NCBI GenBank assembly: GCA_030454225.1
Contig: JAKDRW010000003.1
Span: 1 to 64,000 of the forward strand
Direction: 5' to 3'
DNA: 64,000 nucleotides
DNA from: Vreelandella subglaciescola
Lineage (GTDB): Bacteria > Pseudomonadota > Gammaproteobacteria > Pseudomonadales > Halomonadaceae
Part shown: positions 16,520 through 25,738 of the stretch, piece by piece
Layout: the number at the start of each line of letters is the position of its first letter
Position numbering within the stretch: position 1 is the stretch's first letter
Translations under genes and position numbers: made by a program
Notes under the pieces: model-generated
Databases searched by the model: none
Seen by the model: the letters and a program-made list of their open reading frames with translations, nothing else
What the model was told of the DNA's origin: nothing

Positions 16520-17364
16520 GCGTCACCTATGGGCGACAGCACATTGAGCGCATGCAGGTCGAGCGGGTCCGTTTCGATATCGGTAAGCTCTACGTATTGG
16601 CTGGTGGTGTTGGGCGGGAATGCCGCTATCAGCCGCTGGCGACGCTCGAGCGCCTCGGCGGGGGAGCGCGAGAGCAGGATGGCCGCCAGCGTGTTGGTAT
16701 CGACGCGGTAGGCGTTTTCAAAGCCGTAAATAAGCTGGCAGAGCCTGGGCACCATGGGCCACAGCTGGCGGCGCTTGAGATGAAACAGCAAAAGTTCGCC
16801 GTGGATGGCCTCGCGTTCGCAGCGCAGCTGCTCGCGCTTCAAGTCGCGCAGCAGCTGCTCGCGCGCCCACAGGTTAAGCCCCGGCATCAGCCGCAAGCGC
16901 TGCAGGATATCACCGTTGATCAGCGTCAGCTGGCGTGCCCGGGAAATCGCCACCAGGCACAGCACGCCGAGCGTCAACAGCATCAATACCCAGGTGGGCG
17001 CGCTGAGCAAAGGGGCGATCAGTATCATGCTGAGCAGCATGCCGCTGATATTGAACGCCGCTACCCAGTTAGGCTGGGGCAGCATGAACAGGGCGATCCA
17101 AGCCCACACCAGCAGCACGTGGCGCTCCGGCGCGGCGGCAATCAGGCCAATCAGCAGTATGCCGGGAAACAGCTGCCACGGCAGCACCCCGCGCGCGCGC
17201 CGGTGGCTGAACTCGAGCAGCAGCGCGGTGATAAACAGCCAGCTAACCGAAATCCACAGTACCAGCGCGGCGGCCGGCGGGGCGGCGGGAGTCCAGAGGA
17301 CCAGCACCACGGCAACGGCCAGCAGGTTGGCGCGCAACGGGTGAACTTTGTATTTGTTTGGCAT
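16516..17364 (-). CDS. Membrane protein with strongly eroded GGDEF-like domain (first of a pair)
   Basis: 282 residues. Hydrophobic segments lie between about residues 12 and 140. The soluble part (about 155-270) has MPGLNLWAREQLLRDLKREQ where GGDEF domains have the DxLTGLxNR helix, a GELLLFHLKRRQ strand, and ENAYRVDTNTLAAILLSRS where RYGGDEFxxLL would be. Catalytic and metal residues are missing. The resemblance is weaker than in the downstream partner and rests on order of elements. The two genes overlap by 4 nt and must be translated together, suggesting a hetero-complex in the inner membrane. It is divergent from proA, with 97 bp between the starts. Confidence 0.65.
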   Translation of the reverse strand: MPNKYKVHPLRANLLAVAVVLVLWTPAAPPAAALVLWISVSWLFITALLLEFSHRRARGVLPWQLFPGILLIGLIAAAPERHVLLVWAWIALFMLPQPNWVAAFNISGMLLSMILIAPLLSAPTWVLMLLTLGVLCLVAISRARQLTLINGDILQRLRLMPGLNLWAREQLLRDLKREQLRCEREAIHGELLLFHLKRRQLWPMVPRLCQLIYGFENAYRVDTNTLAAILLSRSPAEALERRQRLIAAFPPNTTSQYVELTDIETDPLDLHALNVLSPIGDA

Positions 17365-17401
17365 AATGGCTTATGACAGTGTTCTTTGTGGCAGTGTTTT
17401 T

Positions 17402-17429
17402 TTGATCTTGATCGACTCTTTATAATAAT
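17402..17429 (+). promoter_or_regulatory. Candidate proA promoter
   Basis: TTGATC (17402-17407) precedes an AT-rich TATAATAAT stretch (17421-17429) upstream of proA. The -35/-10 spacing is 13 to 16 bp depending on the hexamer chosen, so the exact register is uncertain. Confidence 0.4.
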
Positions 17430-17461
17430 AGCTTAATCGACCACCGTACACGGAGTAAGGC

Positions 17462-18748
17462 ATGAGCGTTTCCCCCCTGGGAGCTGATAAAACCGATATT
17501 CCCGCTTACATGCAGGCGCTGGGGAGAGCCGCCAGAGAGGCCTCGCAAGGCCTGCGCCGCGCCGATAGCGGGCGAAAAAACCAGGCGCTGCTAGCCATGG
17601 CCGAGCGCGTGGATGGCTCGCGCGAGGCGCTTTTGGCGGCCAACGCCGAGGATATGCAGCGTGGCCGCGAGGCGGGCCTTGACGCCGCGCTGCTGGATCG
17701 TCTGGCGCTGTCAACCGCGCGCATCGACGCCATGATCGAAGGGCTTGAGCAGGTAGCCGCGCTGCCCGACCCGGTGGGCGAAATCGACGGCCTGCGCGCG
17801 CGCCCCAGCGGCATTCAGGTGGGTCAGATGCGCGTGCCGCTCGGCGTGATCGGGATTATTTTCGAGTCGCGGCCCAACGTCACCGTCGAAGCCGCCAGCC
17901 TGTGTTTGAAATCCGGCAACGCCTGCATATTGCGCGGCGGCTCTGAGGCGCGGGCGTCCAACGCCGCGCTGAGTGAATGCCTCAAGGTCGGCCTTGAGGA
18001 TGCCGGCCTGCCCGCGGGTAGCGTGCAGGTCGTCGCCACGACCGACCGCGCCGCCGTGGGTGAACTGATCAGCCGTCCCGAATTTGTCGACGTGATTATT
18101 CCGCGCGGTGGCAAATCGCTCATCGAGCGGATCTCGCGGGAGGCCAAAGTGCCGGTAATCAAACACCTTGACGGCGTGTGTCACGTATACGTTGACGCCA
18201 CGGCGGATCAGAACAAAGCGCTGGCGATCGCCATCAACGCCAAAACCCAGCGCTACGGCACTTGCAACACCATGGAAACGCTGCTGCTGGACGCGCCCGT
18301 TGCCGAGACGCTGCTGCCCGAGCTTGCCAAGCGCTTTGCCGAGCACGGCGTCGAGCTGCGCGGCTGCGAGCGCACCCGAGCGGTACTGCCGCAGGCGGTG
18401 GCGGCAAGTGATAGCGACTGGGGCGAAGAGTACCTGGCGCCGATACTCGCGATCAAGGTGGTCGACGGCATGGGCGCCGCCATGGCGCATATCGAGCGCT
18501 ACGGCTCCCGGCATACCGACGTCATCGTCACTCAGGACTACGGCTTGGCGCGGCGCTTTCTGGCCGAGGTGGACTCAAGCTCGGTAATGGTCAACGCCTC
18601 GACGCGATTTGCCGATGGCTTTGAATACGGGCTGGGCGCGGAAATAGGCATTTCCACCGACAAGCTCCACGCGCGCGGCCCGGTGGGGCTTGAAGGGCTG
18701 ACCACGCGTAAATACGTCGTGCTGGGCGACGGCCAGGTTCGCCAATGA
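17462..18748 (+). CDS. proA: Gamma-glutamyl phosphate reductase
   Basis: 428 residues. NADPH-dependent reduction of glutamyl-5-phosphate to glutamate semialdehyde in proline synthesis, in the cytoplasm. It is an aldehyde-dehydrogenase fold; the catalytic cysteine is in [14 protein letters not shown]. Other conserved stretches are [28 protein letters not shown] and [17 protein letters not shown]. Length is normal (about 417 in E. coli). Proline is a compatible solute as well as an amino acid in halophiles. The gene heads the cluster and its stop overlaps the nadD start (ATGA). Confidence 0.97.
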   Translation: MSVSPLGADKTDIPAYMQALGRAAREASQGLRRADSGRKNQALLAMAERVDGSREALLAANAEDMQRGREAGLDAALLDRLALSTARIDAMIEGLEQVAALPDPVGEIDGLRARPSGIQVGQMRVPLGVIGIIFESRPNVTVEAASLCLKSGNACILRGGSEARASNAALSECLKVGLEDAGLPAGSVQVVATTDRAAVGELISRPEFVDVIIPRGGKSLIERISREAKVPVIKHLDGVCHVYVDATADQNKALAIAINAKTQRYGTCNTMETLLLDAPVAETLLPELAKRFAEHGVELRGCERTRAVLPQAVAASDSDWGEEYLAPILAIKVVDGMGAAMAHIERYGSRHTDVIVTQDYGLARRFLAEVDSSSVMVNASTRFADGFEYGLGAEIGISTDKLHARGPVGLEGLTTRKYVVLGDGQVRQ

Positions 18749-19434
18749 TCGCAGGCGCAAGTTCGCTCGGGGCGCCGCGCATTGCCATGCTGGGGGGCAC
18801 CTTTGACCCGGTGCACCTGGGGCATCTGCGCAGCGCCGTGGAACTTTATGAGCAGCTGACGCTTGATCGGCTGCACATGATTCCTGCGCCCCAGCCGCCG
18901 CTGCGCGGGCGGCCCCAGGTCGCTGGCGCCGAGCGCCTGGGGCTGTTAAAGCTCGGCATTGGCGATACCCCCGGGCTTTACGCCGACGGCCGCGAACTCA
19001 ACCGCGCGGGGCCGTCCTACAGCGCCGACACGCTTGCCGAGCTGCGCGCCGAATACGGCGCCGAGGCGCGCCTGATCATGGCGCTTGGCCAGGACGCGTT
19101 CTCGCGGCTGGCCGACTGGCACGCGCCCGAGCGCCTGTTTGCGCTGGCGCATATTGTGGTGATCGCGCGGCCGGGATATTCCGCCGTGCGTTCGCCCCGG
19201 CTAGGGGAACTGATCGGTCAGCGCGAGGTCGCAGACGCGTCGACGCTAATGCAAAGCCCCCACGGCGGGCTTTTGCACCTGACGCTTGCGTCGAGCATGG
19301 CGATTTCAGCCACCGGGATCCGCCGCCGACTGCAGCAGGGCGACAGCGTACGGTATTTACTGCCGGAAGCCGTTGAGGCGTCTGCCGTGGCCAGGCGCCT
19401 TTATCAACCAGGCGCTTATGAGGCGGACGAATAG
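18745..19434 (+). CDS. nadD: Nicotinate-nucleotide adenylyltransferase
   Basis: 229 residues. Converts nicotinate mononucleotide and ATP to nicotinate adenine dinucleotide in NAD synthesis. The nucleotidyltransferase motif [12 protein letters not shown] is near the N-terminus and [20 protein letters not shown] near the C-terminus corresponds to the ISSTxxR motif. The ATG overlaps the proA stop by 4 nt. The first 10 or so residues ([11 protein letters not shown]) precede the fold. Confidence 0.96.
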   Translation: MIAGASSLGAPRIAMLGGTFDPVHLGHLRSAVELYEQLTLDRLHMIPAPQPPLRGRPQVAGAERLGLLKLGIGDTPGLYADGRELNRAGPSYSADTLAELRAEYGAEARLIMALGQDAFSRLADWHAPERLFALAHIVVIARPGYSAVRSPRLGELIGQREVADASTLMQSPHGGLLHLTLASSMAISATGIRRRLQQGDSVRYLLPEAVEASAVARRLYQPGAYEADE

Positions 19435-19509
19435 CGCTGGCAGTCACGCATAAAGCCGTTACAATGGCCGGCTTCACACGCTTTCCAACGGGATTGGCAT
19501 TTGCCCCTC

Positions 19510-19893
19510 ATGCATATTGATACCTTAAAAACGCTTGCAACTGATGCACTGGAAGAACTCAAGGCCCGCGACGTTACCGCGCTCGACGTGGCCAAGCTGA
19601 CCAACGTGACCGACGTCATGCTGATTGCCAGCGGCACCTCGACGCGCCACGTCGCGGCGATTGCGCAAAACGTGGTGGAAAAAGCCAAGGCGCAAGGGCT
19701 GCATCCGCACGGCGTCGAAGGCGGCGGCAACGCTGACTGGGTGCTGGTGGACCTGGGCGATATCATCGTCCATGTGATGCTGCCCGAGGCCCGCGAGCTT
19801 TATGACCTGGAACGCCTGTGGGCCGACTTGCCCGCCGAAGGCGGCGTTGAACAGCTGCGCGAGCGCCTCGAAGAGCAGGTCGGCTCGCGATGA
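19510..19893 (+). CDS. rsfS: Ribosome silencing factor
   Basis: 127 residues. RsfS binds ribosomal protein uL14 and keeps subunits apart when nutrients are short. The body ALDVAKLTNVTDVMLIASGTSTRHVAAIAQNVV is diagnostic, with GNADWVLVDLGDIIVHVM near the end. The ORF track begins at a TTG at 19501; the ATG at 19510 (MHIDTLKTLA) fits the family start better, though the ribosome site is weak for both. The stop overlaps the rlmH start. Confidence 0.95.
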   Translation: MHIDTLKTLATDALEELKARDVTALDVAKLTNVTDVMLIASGTSTRHVAAIAQNVVEKAKAQGLHPHGVEGGGNADWVLVDLGDIIVHVMLPEARELYDLERLWADLPAEGGVEQLRERLEEQVGSR

Positions 19894-20357
19894 AAATCCG
19901 CCTGCTGGCGGTAGGCACGCGCATGCCCGGCTGGGTAGCAGACGGGGTGGAAACCTACCGCAAGCGGCTGCCGCGGGATTTTACCTTTGAAATCGAAGAG
20001 ATTGCGCTGGGCCAGCGCGGCAAAAGCAGCAGTGCCGCCAAGGCTCGCGAGCAGGAAGCCAGGCGCATACGCGAGCGGCTGAAAGGCGACGAGCACCTGG
20101 TGGCGCTGGAGGTGAAAGGCCAGCCCTGGACTACCCAAAAGCTTGCGCAAAAGGCCGACGACTGGCGCATGCAGGGGTGCGACGTAGTGCTTTTGGTCGG
20201 CGGGCCGGATGGCCTGGCGCCCGAGCTGTCAGCGTCGGCGCATAGCGCCTGGTCACTGTCACCGCTGACGCTGCCCCACCCGCTGGTACGCGTGATTCTG
20301 GCCGAACAGCTGTACCGCGCCTGGACGCTATTGGTCGGTCACCCGTACCACCGCTAG
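19890..20357 (+). CDS. rlmH: 23S rRNA (pseudouridine-1915-N3)-methyltransferase
   Basis: 155 residues, SPOUT-class methyltransferase that methylates pseudouridine 1915 in helix 69 of 23S rRNA. The family pattern is complete: MKIRLLAVGTRMPGW at the start, the GGPDGLAPEL knot segment, and the LPHPLVRVILAEQLYRAWTL and GHPYHR ending. It overlaps rsfS by ATGA, and mrdA follows after 78 bp. Confidence 0.97.
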   Translation: MKIRLLAVGTRMPGWVADGVETYRKRLPRDFTFEIEEIALGQRGKSSSAAKAREQEARRIRERLKGDEHLVALEVKGQPWTTQKLAQKADDWRMQGCDVVLLVGGPDGLAPELSASAHSAWSLSPLTLPHPLVRVILAEQLYRAWTLLVGHPYHR

Positions 20358-20435
20358 CGCGACGTTTTGTTTATGTAGCACGATTCGGAGAGTCTGTTCG
20401 CTTGTTTTGCCTTTATATAACCGCTAGCCGTTGCC

Positions 20436-22361
20436 ATGCCGTCGCGCCTTGATGCGTTAAAAAACACCGAGCAGGAGCAGCGGATTTTTCGTCACCGCGC
20501 GCTGCTGGCGCTGTTGTTCGTGATCGTGCTGACGGCGCTGCTGGTCAGCCGGCTGGTGTATTTGCAGGTTGTCGAGCACGACAAGTACAGCACTCGCTCG
20601 GAAAGCAACCGCGTGCGCGTTGAGCCGCTGCCCCCCACGCGGGGATTGATCTATGGTCGCAATGGCGTGCTGCTGGCCGAAAACCGCCCGACCTATAACC
20701 TGACGCTGGTGCGCGAACGGGTCGACGATCTGGATGAGACCCTTGAGCGGCTGGTCGACCTGCTTGACCTGCCCGCTGATGATGTCGACGCCTTCAACCA
20801 GCGCTCGCGCCAGCGCCAGCGCCCCTTCCAGCCGGCGCTTTTGATGAGCGATTTAAATCAACGGCAAATTGCCCGGCTGGCGGTTAATCGCCACCGCTTG
20901 CCAGGCGTTGAAGTGGAAGCGCAGCTGTTACGCTACTACCCCAATGCAGAAATCATGTCCCATGCGCTGGGCTATGTCGGGCGGATCAATACTGACGAGC
21001 TGAAAACGCTGGATACCGGGCGCTATGCGGGCACTCATTTTATTGGCAAGACCGGCATCGAGCGGTTTTACGAAGATGCGCTGCACGGCGAAGCAGGGCT
21101 GCGCAAGGTAGAAACCAACGCCCGCGGTCGGGTGCTGCGCGAGCTGGGCCGCCAGGACCCGGTGCCCGGTAAAAACCTGACGCTAACGCTTGATACCGAG
21201 CTTCAGCGGCTGGCGGTTGACCTGCTCGGGGATCGCCGTGGGTCTATCGTGGCAATTGAGCCGCAAAGCGGTGAAATACTCGCCATGGCGTCAACGCCGG
21301 GGTTTGACAGCAACCAGTTTGTTACCGGCATCGACGTGGCGTCCTACCAGTCGTTGCAGCAAGATATCGACCTGCCGCTGTTTAATCGCGCGATCCGCGG
21401 GCATTATCCCTCGGGCTCGACGATCAAGCCGTTTGTGGCCATCGCCGGGCTGAACGAAGGGGTGATTACGCCAGAGCACACGATTAACGACCCGGGCTAT
21501 TTCCAGCTGCCCAACGATTCGCGCCGCTACCGCAACTGGCTGCGCTGGGGGCACGGGCGGGTCGATATGGAGCGCTCGTTGGCGGTGTCCAATAACACCT
21601 ACTACTACTCGCTGGCGCACGACCTGGGAATCGACAAGCTGCACCGCCAGCTCGGCGGCTTTGGCCTTGGCCAGCGCGTTGCCTACGATGTGCAGGGCGA
21701 AAGCCGCGGGCTGTTGCCGTCGCGCGAGTGGAAGCGTGAAAAGTACAATCAGCCCTGGTATCCCGGCGAAACGCTGTCGGTCGGCATTGGCCAGGGCTAT
21801 TTGCAAATTACCCCGCTGCAGCTGGCAACGGCGACGGCGACCCTTGCCAACAAGGGCAAGTGGGTCAAGCCGCGGCTGGCGCGTAAAGTAGACGGTGAGC
21901 CGCTTTCGCGCGAGCTGCCCGATACGCCCGACGATATTGAGCTGGATGACGCAAGCGGCTGGACTACGGTATTCAACGGCATGGAAAAGGTAATGAGTGG
22001 CCGTGAAGGCACCGCGCGGCGTTCAGGCAAAGGGCTTGAATACCGCATGGCGGGAAAATCCGGCACCGCGCAGGTCTTTTCGCTGGGCCAGGAGCAGCGC
22101 TATAACGCCGATGAGCTGGCCGAGCGGCTGCGCGACCACGCGCTGTTTATTGCCTTTGCCCCGGTTGACGACCCGCAGATAGCGGTGGCGGTGATTATCG
22201 AAAACGTCGGCGGCGGCAGTACCCATGCCTCCCCCGTGGCGCGCGCAATGACCGATGCCTGGCTTTTGAGCCAAGGCCACCTGCCCGGTAGCGATGAGCC
22301 GGATAGCGAGGCGGGCAACGATCCCGTTGCCAGCAGCCCACACCGCGCAATGGGAGAGTAG
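20436..22361 (+). CDS. mrdA: Penicillin-binding protein 2 (transpeptidase of the elongasome)
   Basis: 641 residues. One transmembrane helix near residues 25-45 (ALLALLFVIVLTALLVSRL) anchors a periplasmic dimerisation/pedestal domain and a C-terminal transpeptidase domain. Catalytic motifs are the serine box SGSTIKPF, SNN in AVSNNTYYY and KSGTAQ in MAGKSGTAQVF. It crosslinks new wall during lateral elongation together with RodA, encoded 3 bp downstream. The C-terminus extends about 20 acidic residues past the fold (DEPDSEAGNDP). Confidence 0.97.
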   Translation: MPSRLDALKNTEQEQRIFRHRALLALLFVIVLTALLVSRLVYLQVVEHDKYSTRSESNRVRVEPLPPTRGLIYGRNGVLLAENRPTYNLTLVRERVDDLDETLERLVDLLDLPADDVDAFNQRSRQRQRPFQPALLMSDLNQRQIARLAVNRHRLPGVEVEAQLLRYYPNAEIMSHALGYVGRINTDELKTLDTGRYAGTHFIGKTGIERFYEDALHGEAGLRKVETNARGRVLRELGRQDPVPGKNLTLTLDTELQRLAVDLLGDRRGSIVAIEPQSGEILAMASTPGFDSNQFVTGIDVASYQSLQQDIDLPLFNRAIRGHYPSGSTIKPFVAIAGLNEGVITPEHTINDPGYFQLPNDSRRYRNWLRWGHGRVDMERSLAVSNNTYYYSLAHDLGIDKLHRQLGGFGLGQRVAYDVQGESRGLLPSREWKREKYNQPWYPGETLSVGIGQGYLQITPLQLATATATLANKGKWVKPRLARKVDGEPLSRELPDTPDDIELDDASGWTTVFNGMEKVMSGREGTARRSGKGLEYRMAGKSGTAQVFSLGQEQRYNADELAERLRDHALFIAFAPVDDPQIAVAVIIENVGGGSTHASPVARAMTDAWLLSQGHLPGSDEPDSEAGNDPVASSPHRAMGE

Positions 22362-22364
22362 GTC

Positions 22365-23525
22365 ATGCCCTGGACCACCGTGACACGCTTGCTCAACCGC
22401 CACCCCGTGCGCCCGCCGGATAGCGGCATGTCGCGGCGTAAAAGCCTGTGGGAAAATATTCACCTGGACCCTTGGCTCTTAGGGCTGGTGCTTTTGATGA
22501 TGGGGGGCGGGCTGCTGGTGCTGTATAGCGCGTCGGGGCAGCACTTGAGCATGGTTGCCGGACAGGCGCTGCGGTTTGGCGTCGCCCTTGCGCTGATGGC
22601 GGGGATCGCCCAGTTCCCCCCCTCGACCTTTTTGCGCTGGGCACCGCTGATGTATGGGCTGGGAATGCTGATGCTGCTGGCGGTTGAGTTGGTGGGGGAT
22701 ATTGGTATGGGCGCGCAGCGCTGGCTGGAAATACCTGGCGTTATCCGTTTTCAACCCTCGGAAATGATGAAGCTGGCGACGCCGCTGATGGTGGCCGCCT
22801 ACCTCAGCCGCACGGGGGTGCCGCCGCGGCTGCACCACCTGTTGATTTCGGCGCTGATTATCGGCGCGCCGGTTGTGCTGGTCGCCATGCAGCCGGACCT
22901 GGGCACGGCGATGCTAGTGGCCTGCGCGGGATTGTTGGTGGTCCTGTTGGCGGGGCTTTCATGGCGGCTTATCGGCTGTTTTATCGCTATTCTGGCCGCG
23001 GCGCTGCCGCTTTTGTGGATCAACCTGCACAGCTATCAGCGCCAGCGTATCCTGACGTTTTTAAACCCTGAAAGTGACCCGCTGGGTGCCGGCTGGAACA
23101 TTATCCAGTCGACCACGGCGATTGGCAGCGGCGGCGTATGGGGTAAAGGGTGGTTCGAAGGCACCCAGTCGCAGCTTGAGTTTTTGCCCGAGCGCCACAC
23201 CGATTTTATTATCGCCGTGCTCGGCGAAGAGTTCGGCCTGGTCGGAATGACGGCGCTGCTGGCGCTTTATTTGATCATGGTATGCCGCGGGCTGTGGCTG
23301 GCGGCGGGTGCGCAGGATAGCTTCGGGCGCCTGGCGGCGGGCAGCATTATTCTGACCTTTTTTATCTATGTGTTTGTTAACGTCGGCATGGTCAGCGGCA
23401 TCTTGCCGGTAGTTGGCGTGCCGCTGCCGCTGATCAGCTACGGCGGTACCTCGAGCGTGACCCTGCTGGTGGGGTTTGGCGTACTGATGTCGGTTCACGC
23501 TCATCGACGGCTTTTGCCGCGTTAA
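22365..23525 (+). CDS. rodA: SEDS peptidoglycan glycosyltransferase RodA
   Basis: 386 residues, about 10 transmembrane helices of the SEDS family. RodA polymerises lipid II at the inner membrane with PBP2. Signatures are GAQRWLEIPGVIRFQPSEMMKL, MQPDLGTAMLV, LPERHTDFIIAVLGEEFGL and the C-terminal GVPLPLISYGGTSSVTLLVGFG. An N-terminal extension of about 28 residues precedes the first helix; a second ATG at 22428 is possible, but 22365 has a better ribosome site (GGGAGAG). Confidence 0.97.
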   Translation: MPWTTVTRLLNRHPVRPPDSGMSRRKSLWENIHLDPWLLGLVLLMMGGGLLVLYSASGQHLSMVAGQALRFGVALALMAGIAQFPPSTFLRWAPLMYGLGMLMLLAVELVGDIGMGAQRWLEIPGVIRFQPSEMMKLATPLMVAAYLSRTGVPPRLHHLLISALIIGAPVVLVAMQPDLGTAMLVACAGLLVVLLAGLSWRLIGCFIAILAAALPLLWINLHSYQRQRILTFLNPESDPLGAGWNIIQSTTAIGSGGVWGKGWFEGTQSQLEFLPERHTDFIIAVLGEEFGLVGMTALLALYLIMVCRGLWLAAGAQDSFGRLAAGSIILTFFIYVFVNVGMVSGILPVVGVPLPLISYGGTSSVTLLVGFGVLMSVHAHRRLLPR

Positions 23526-23544
23526 TTTTCAGGAGTCAAGCCTA

Positions 23545-24681
23545 ATGTATCAAGCCTTTCAGCTGCGCCGGCGGTGCCAGGCGGTGGCCATGGCGGTGGG
23601 CGCACTGGGCGTTGCGCACGCGGCCGTGGCCGCGCCCGACTTTGACCCCCGACAAGCAGGGTCCGACGCCGCAGCGCTGGTCGAGGAACTGAGCGGGCAA
23701 GGCATCCCCCGCGATTTCCTGGTTGACACGCTAAGCCGCGCCAGTGCCAGCCAGGAGGTACTGGACGCCATGTCCGGTGCCGCCGAGTACCACATGGAAT
23801 GGCCCGAATACCGCGCTATTTTCATGACCGATCGGCGCGTTGAAGAAGGCGCGGCGTTTATGCGCGAGCACCGTGAGGCGCTGGAGAAGGCGCGGGCAGA
23901 ATATGGCGTGGCGCCCGCAGTGATCACGGCGATTATCGGCGTAGAAACCTACTACGGACGCCATAAAGGCGAGCACCGCGTGCTCGACTCGCTGGCCACG
24001 CTGGCGTTTCGCCACCCGCAGCGCGGCGACTTTTTCCGCGGCGAGCTGGCGGCATTTTTGCGCTTGGCCTTTGAGCAGGACGTCGACCCCGAGACGCTGC
24101 GCGGCTCTTACGCCGGCGCCATGGGCTATCCGCAGTTTATTCCCACCAGCTACGACGCCTACGCCGTGGATTTCGACGACGACGGCAAGCGCGACCTGTG
24201 GCATAACCCGGTCGACGCCATTGGCAGCGTGGCCCACTACTTTGCCGAACACGACTGGCGCGCGGGGGACGCCGTATACCAGCTGGCAGACGGGCCCAAA
24301 ACGCCGCCCGAGGGCATCGAGCTGAACCAGACGTCGCGGCCGTCGGTCACGCTGGGTGAGGCCAAAAAAGCCGGCATTACCCCCGTTGAAAACCGCAGCG
24401 AGGCGCTTTTTCAGGGCCCCCTTTTCCACGTACCTCTGGCTCAGGGCTCCCTGTCTCAAGGCGCTTTTGCCCAAGATCCCGAGCGGTGGGTAGTGCCGCT
24501 GCGTTTGGCCATGGAGGAGGGCGCGCCTCAGTACCGGCTGGGCGGGTTTAATTTTTACGTGATCACGCGCTATAACCATAGCCATCTGTACGCCATGGCA
24601 GTCGCTGAGCTTGCCGAGGCCATCGCCGACGCAGCGGCGCACGACAGGGCGTCACCCGATCAAGATGAGGAGCTGGAATGA
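23545..24681 (+). CDS. mltB: Lytic murein transglycosylase B
   Basis: 378 residues. Cleaves the glycan bond between MurNAc and GlcNAc with formation of anhydroMurNAc. The catalytic acid is Glu134 in IIGVETYYGRHKG, and the family features GSYAGAMGYPQFIPTSYDAYAVDFDDDG and DAIGSVAHYFAEHDW follow. The N-terminus has a signal-like hydrophobic stretch (VAMAVGALGVAHAAVAA) but no lipobox, so this copy is probably soluble periplasmic, unlike E. coli MltB. Residues 287-311 are five tandem 5-residue repeats (xLxQG type) just before the C-terminal segment. It overlaps rlpA by ATGA and shares the elongation operon. Confidence 0.95.
   Translation: MYQAFQLRRRCQAVAMAVGALGVAHAAVAAPDFDPRQAGSDAAALVEELSGQGIPRDFLVDTLSRASASQEVLDAMSGAAEYHMEWPEYRAIFMTDRRVEEGAAFMREHREALEKARAEYGVAPAVITAIIGVETYYGRHKGEHRVLDSLATLAFRHPQRGDFFRGELAAFLRLAFEQDVDPETLRGSYAGAMGYPQFIPTSYDAYAVDFDDDGKRDLWHNPVDAIGSVAHYFAEHDWRAGDAVYQLADGPKTPPEGIELNQTSRPSVTLGEAKKAGITPVENRSEALFQGPLFHVPLAQGSLSQGAFAQDPERWVVPLRLAMEEGAPQYRLGGFNFYVITRYNHSHLYAMAVAELAEAIADAAAHDRASPDQDEELE
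24403..24477 (+). repeat. Five degenerate 15-bp tandem repeats inside mltB
   Basis: Units encode ALFQG, PLFHV, PLAQG, SLSQG and AFAQD. The 15-bp period keeps the frame. The unit sequence is diverged but the Leu/Phe at position 2 and Gln/His at position 4 persist. Third positions are less GC-rich than in the flanking mltB codons. Confidence 0.75.
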
Positions 24682-25658
24682 GACACCGTCGTCGCACGGC
24701 ATGGCCCGACGCCATTTCCCGCACGCTGTTATCGACCTGCGCGCTGCTGACGCTTGCCGGCTGTGCCAGTCAGAGCGCCCAGCCGCCGCCGGACGAAGCG
24801 CCGGCGACCCAGACCGAGGCCGACAAGGCGCCAGCGGCAAGCGACAAGGCGTCCGGCGGCGGGCGCTATGCGATGAATGCCGACGCCTATCCGCTCGACC
24901 CACCCGACCTTTCCCGGGTGCCCGATGCTACGCCGCGCACTGAGCCGCTATCGAAGGCGGGCAACCGCTCTACGTATACCGTATGGGGAAAAAAGTACCG
25001 CGTGCTGCCCGATGCCAAAGGCTATAGCAAAACCGGTACCGCCTCCTGGTACGGTAAAAAGTTTCACGGCTACGCTACGTCCAGCGGTGAAATTTACGAC
25101 ATGTACGAAATGAGCGCGGCGCATCGTTCGCTGCCGCTGCCGACGTTTGCTCGCGTTACGCGCGAGGGCACCCATAAATCGGTGATTGTGCGGATCAATG
25201 ACCGCGGGCCTTTTCACAGCGAGCGCGAGATCGACCTGTCCTACGCCGCGGCGTCAAAGCTTGGGCTGACCGATCACGGTACGGGGCGCGTCAAAGTGGA
25301 AGCCATCGACCCCGAACAGTGGGCCGCGCAGCAGGGTAAGGGAGGCGCTACGCCGCCGAGCAACAAGCCGCCCCAGGCAGCGTCAAAACCTCAGGCGCCC
25401 GCCGCTGCGCCGGCTAACAAGGCGCCGGCGGCGTCGGGTGACGGCGTCTATTGGCAGGTAGCGGCGCTTGAAAGCGAGCAGGGGGCCGCCAAGCTTAAGC
25501 GCCGCCTGGCAGGCGAACTTGATCAGCCAGTGCGGGTAGCCGAAGACGCGGGCGTGTATCGGGTTCAGGTCGGGCCGGTAGCGCCCGGCGCTGACGACGC
25601 CGCGTTGCGCGATAGTTTGCGCAATGCAGGCTTTCCCCAGGCATTTATCGTGCGATAA
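24678..25658 (+). CDS. rlpA: Septal ring lytic transglycosylase / rare lipoprotein A
   Basis: 326 residues. The N-terminal signal ends in a lipobox (LTLAGC), so it is an outer-membrane lipoprotein. The double-psi beta-barrel domain (about residues 115-215) includes GTASWYGKKFHGYATSSGE, RSLPLPTFARVT and VRINDRGPFHSEREIDLSYAAA. An Ala/Pro/Lys-rich linker (GGATPPSNKPPQAASKPQ) leads to a C-terminal SPOR domain (YWQVAALESEQGAAKLKRRL) that binds denuded septal glycan. In Pseudomonas RlpA is a lytic transglycosylase acting on such strands. It is translationally coupled to mltB. Confidence 0.95.
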   Translation: MRHRRRTAWPDAISRTLLSTCALLTLAGCASQSAQPPPDEAPATQTEADKAPAASDKASGGGRYAMNADAYPLDPPDLSRVPDATPRTEPLSKAGNRSTYTVWGKKYRVLPDAKGYSKTGTASWYGKKFHGYATSSGEIYDMYEMSAAHRSLPLPTFARVTREGTHKSVIVRINDRGPFHSEREIDLSYAAASKLGLTDHGTGRVKVEAIDPEQWAAQQGKGGATPPSNKPPQAASKPQAPAAAPANKAPAASGDGVYWQVAALESEQGAAKLKRRLAGELDQPVRVAEDAGVYRVQVGPVAPGADDAALRDSLRNAGFPQAFIVR

Positions 25659-25738
25659 TACGCCTCCCTTGCGGATAAGCGGCTATGCTGCGCCGTCGCT
25701 GAACGTCATCGAATGCTTGAATAAGCGAGACTCATGTA

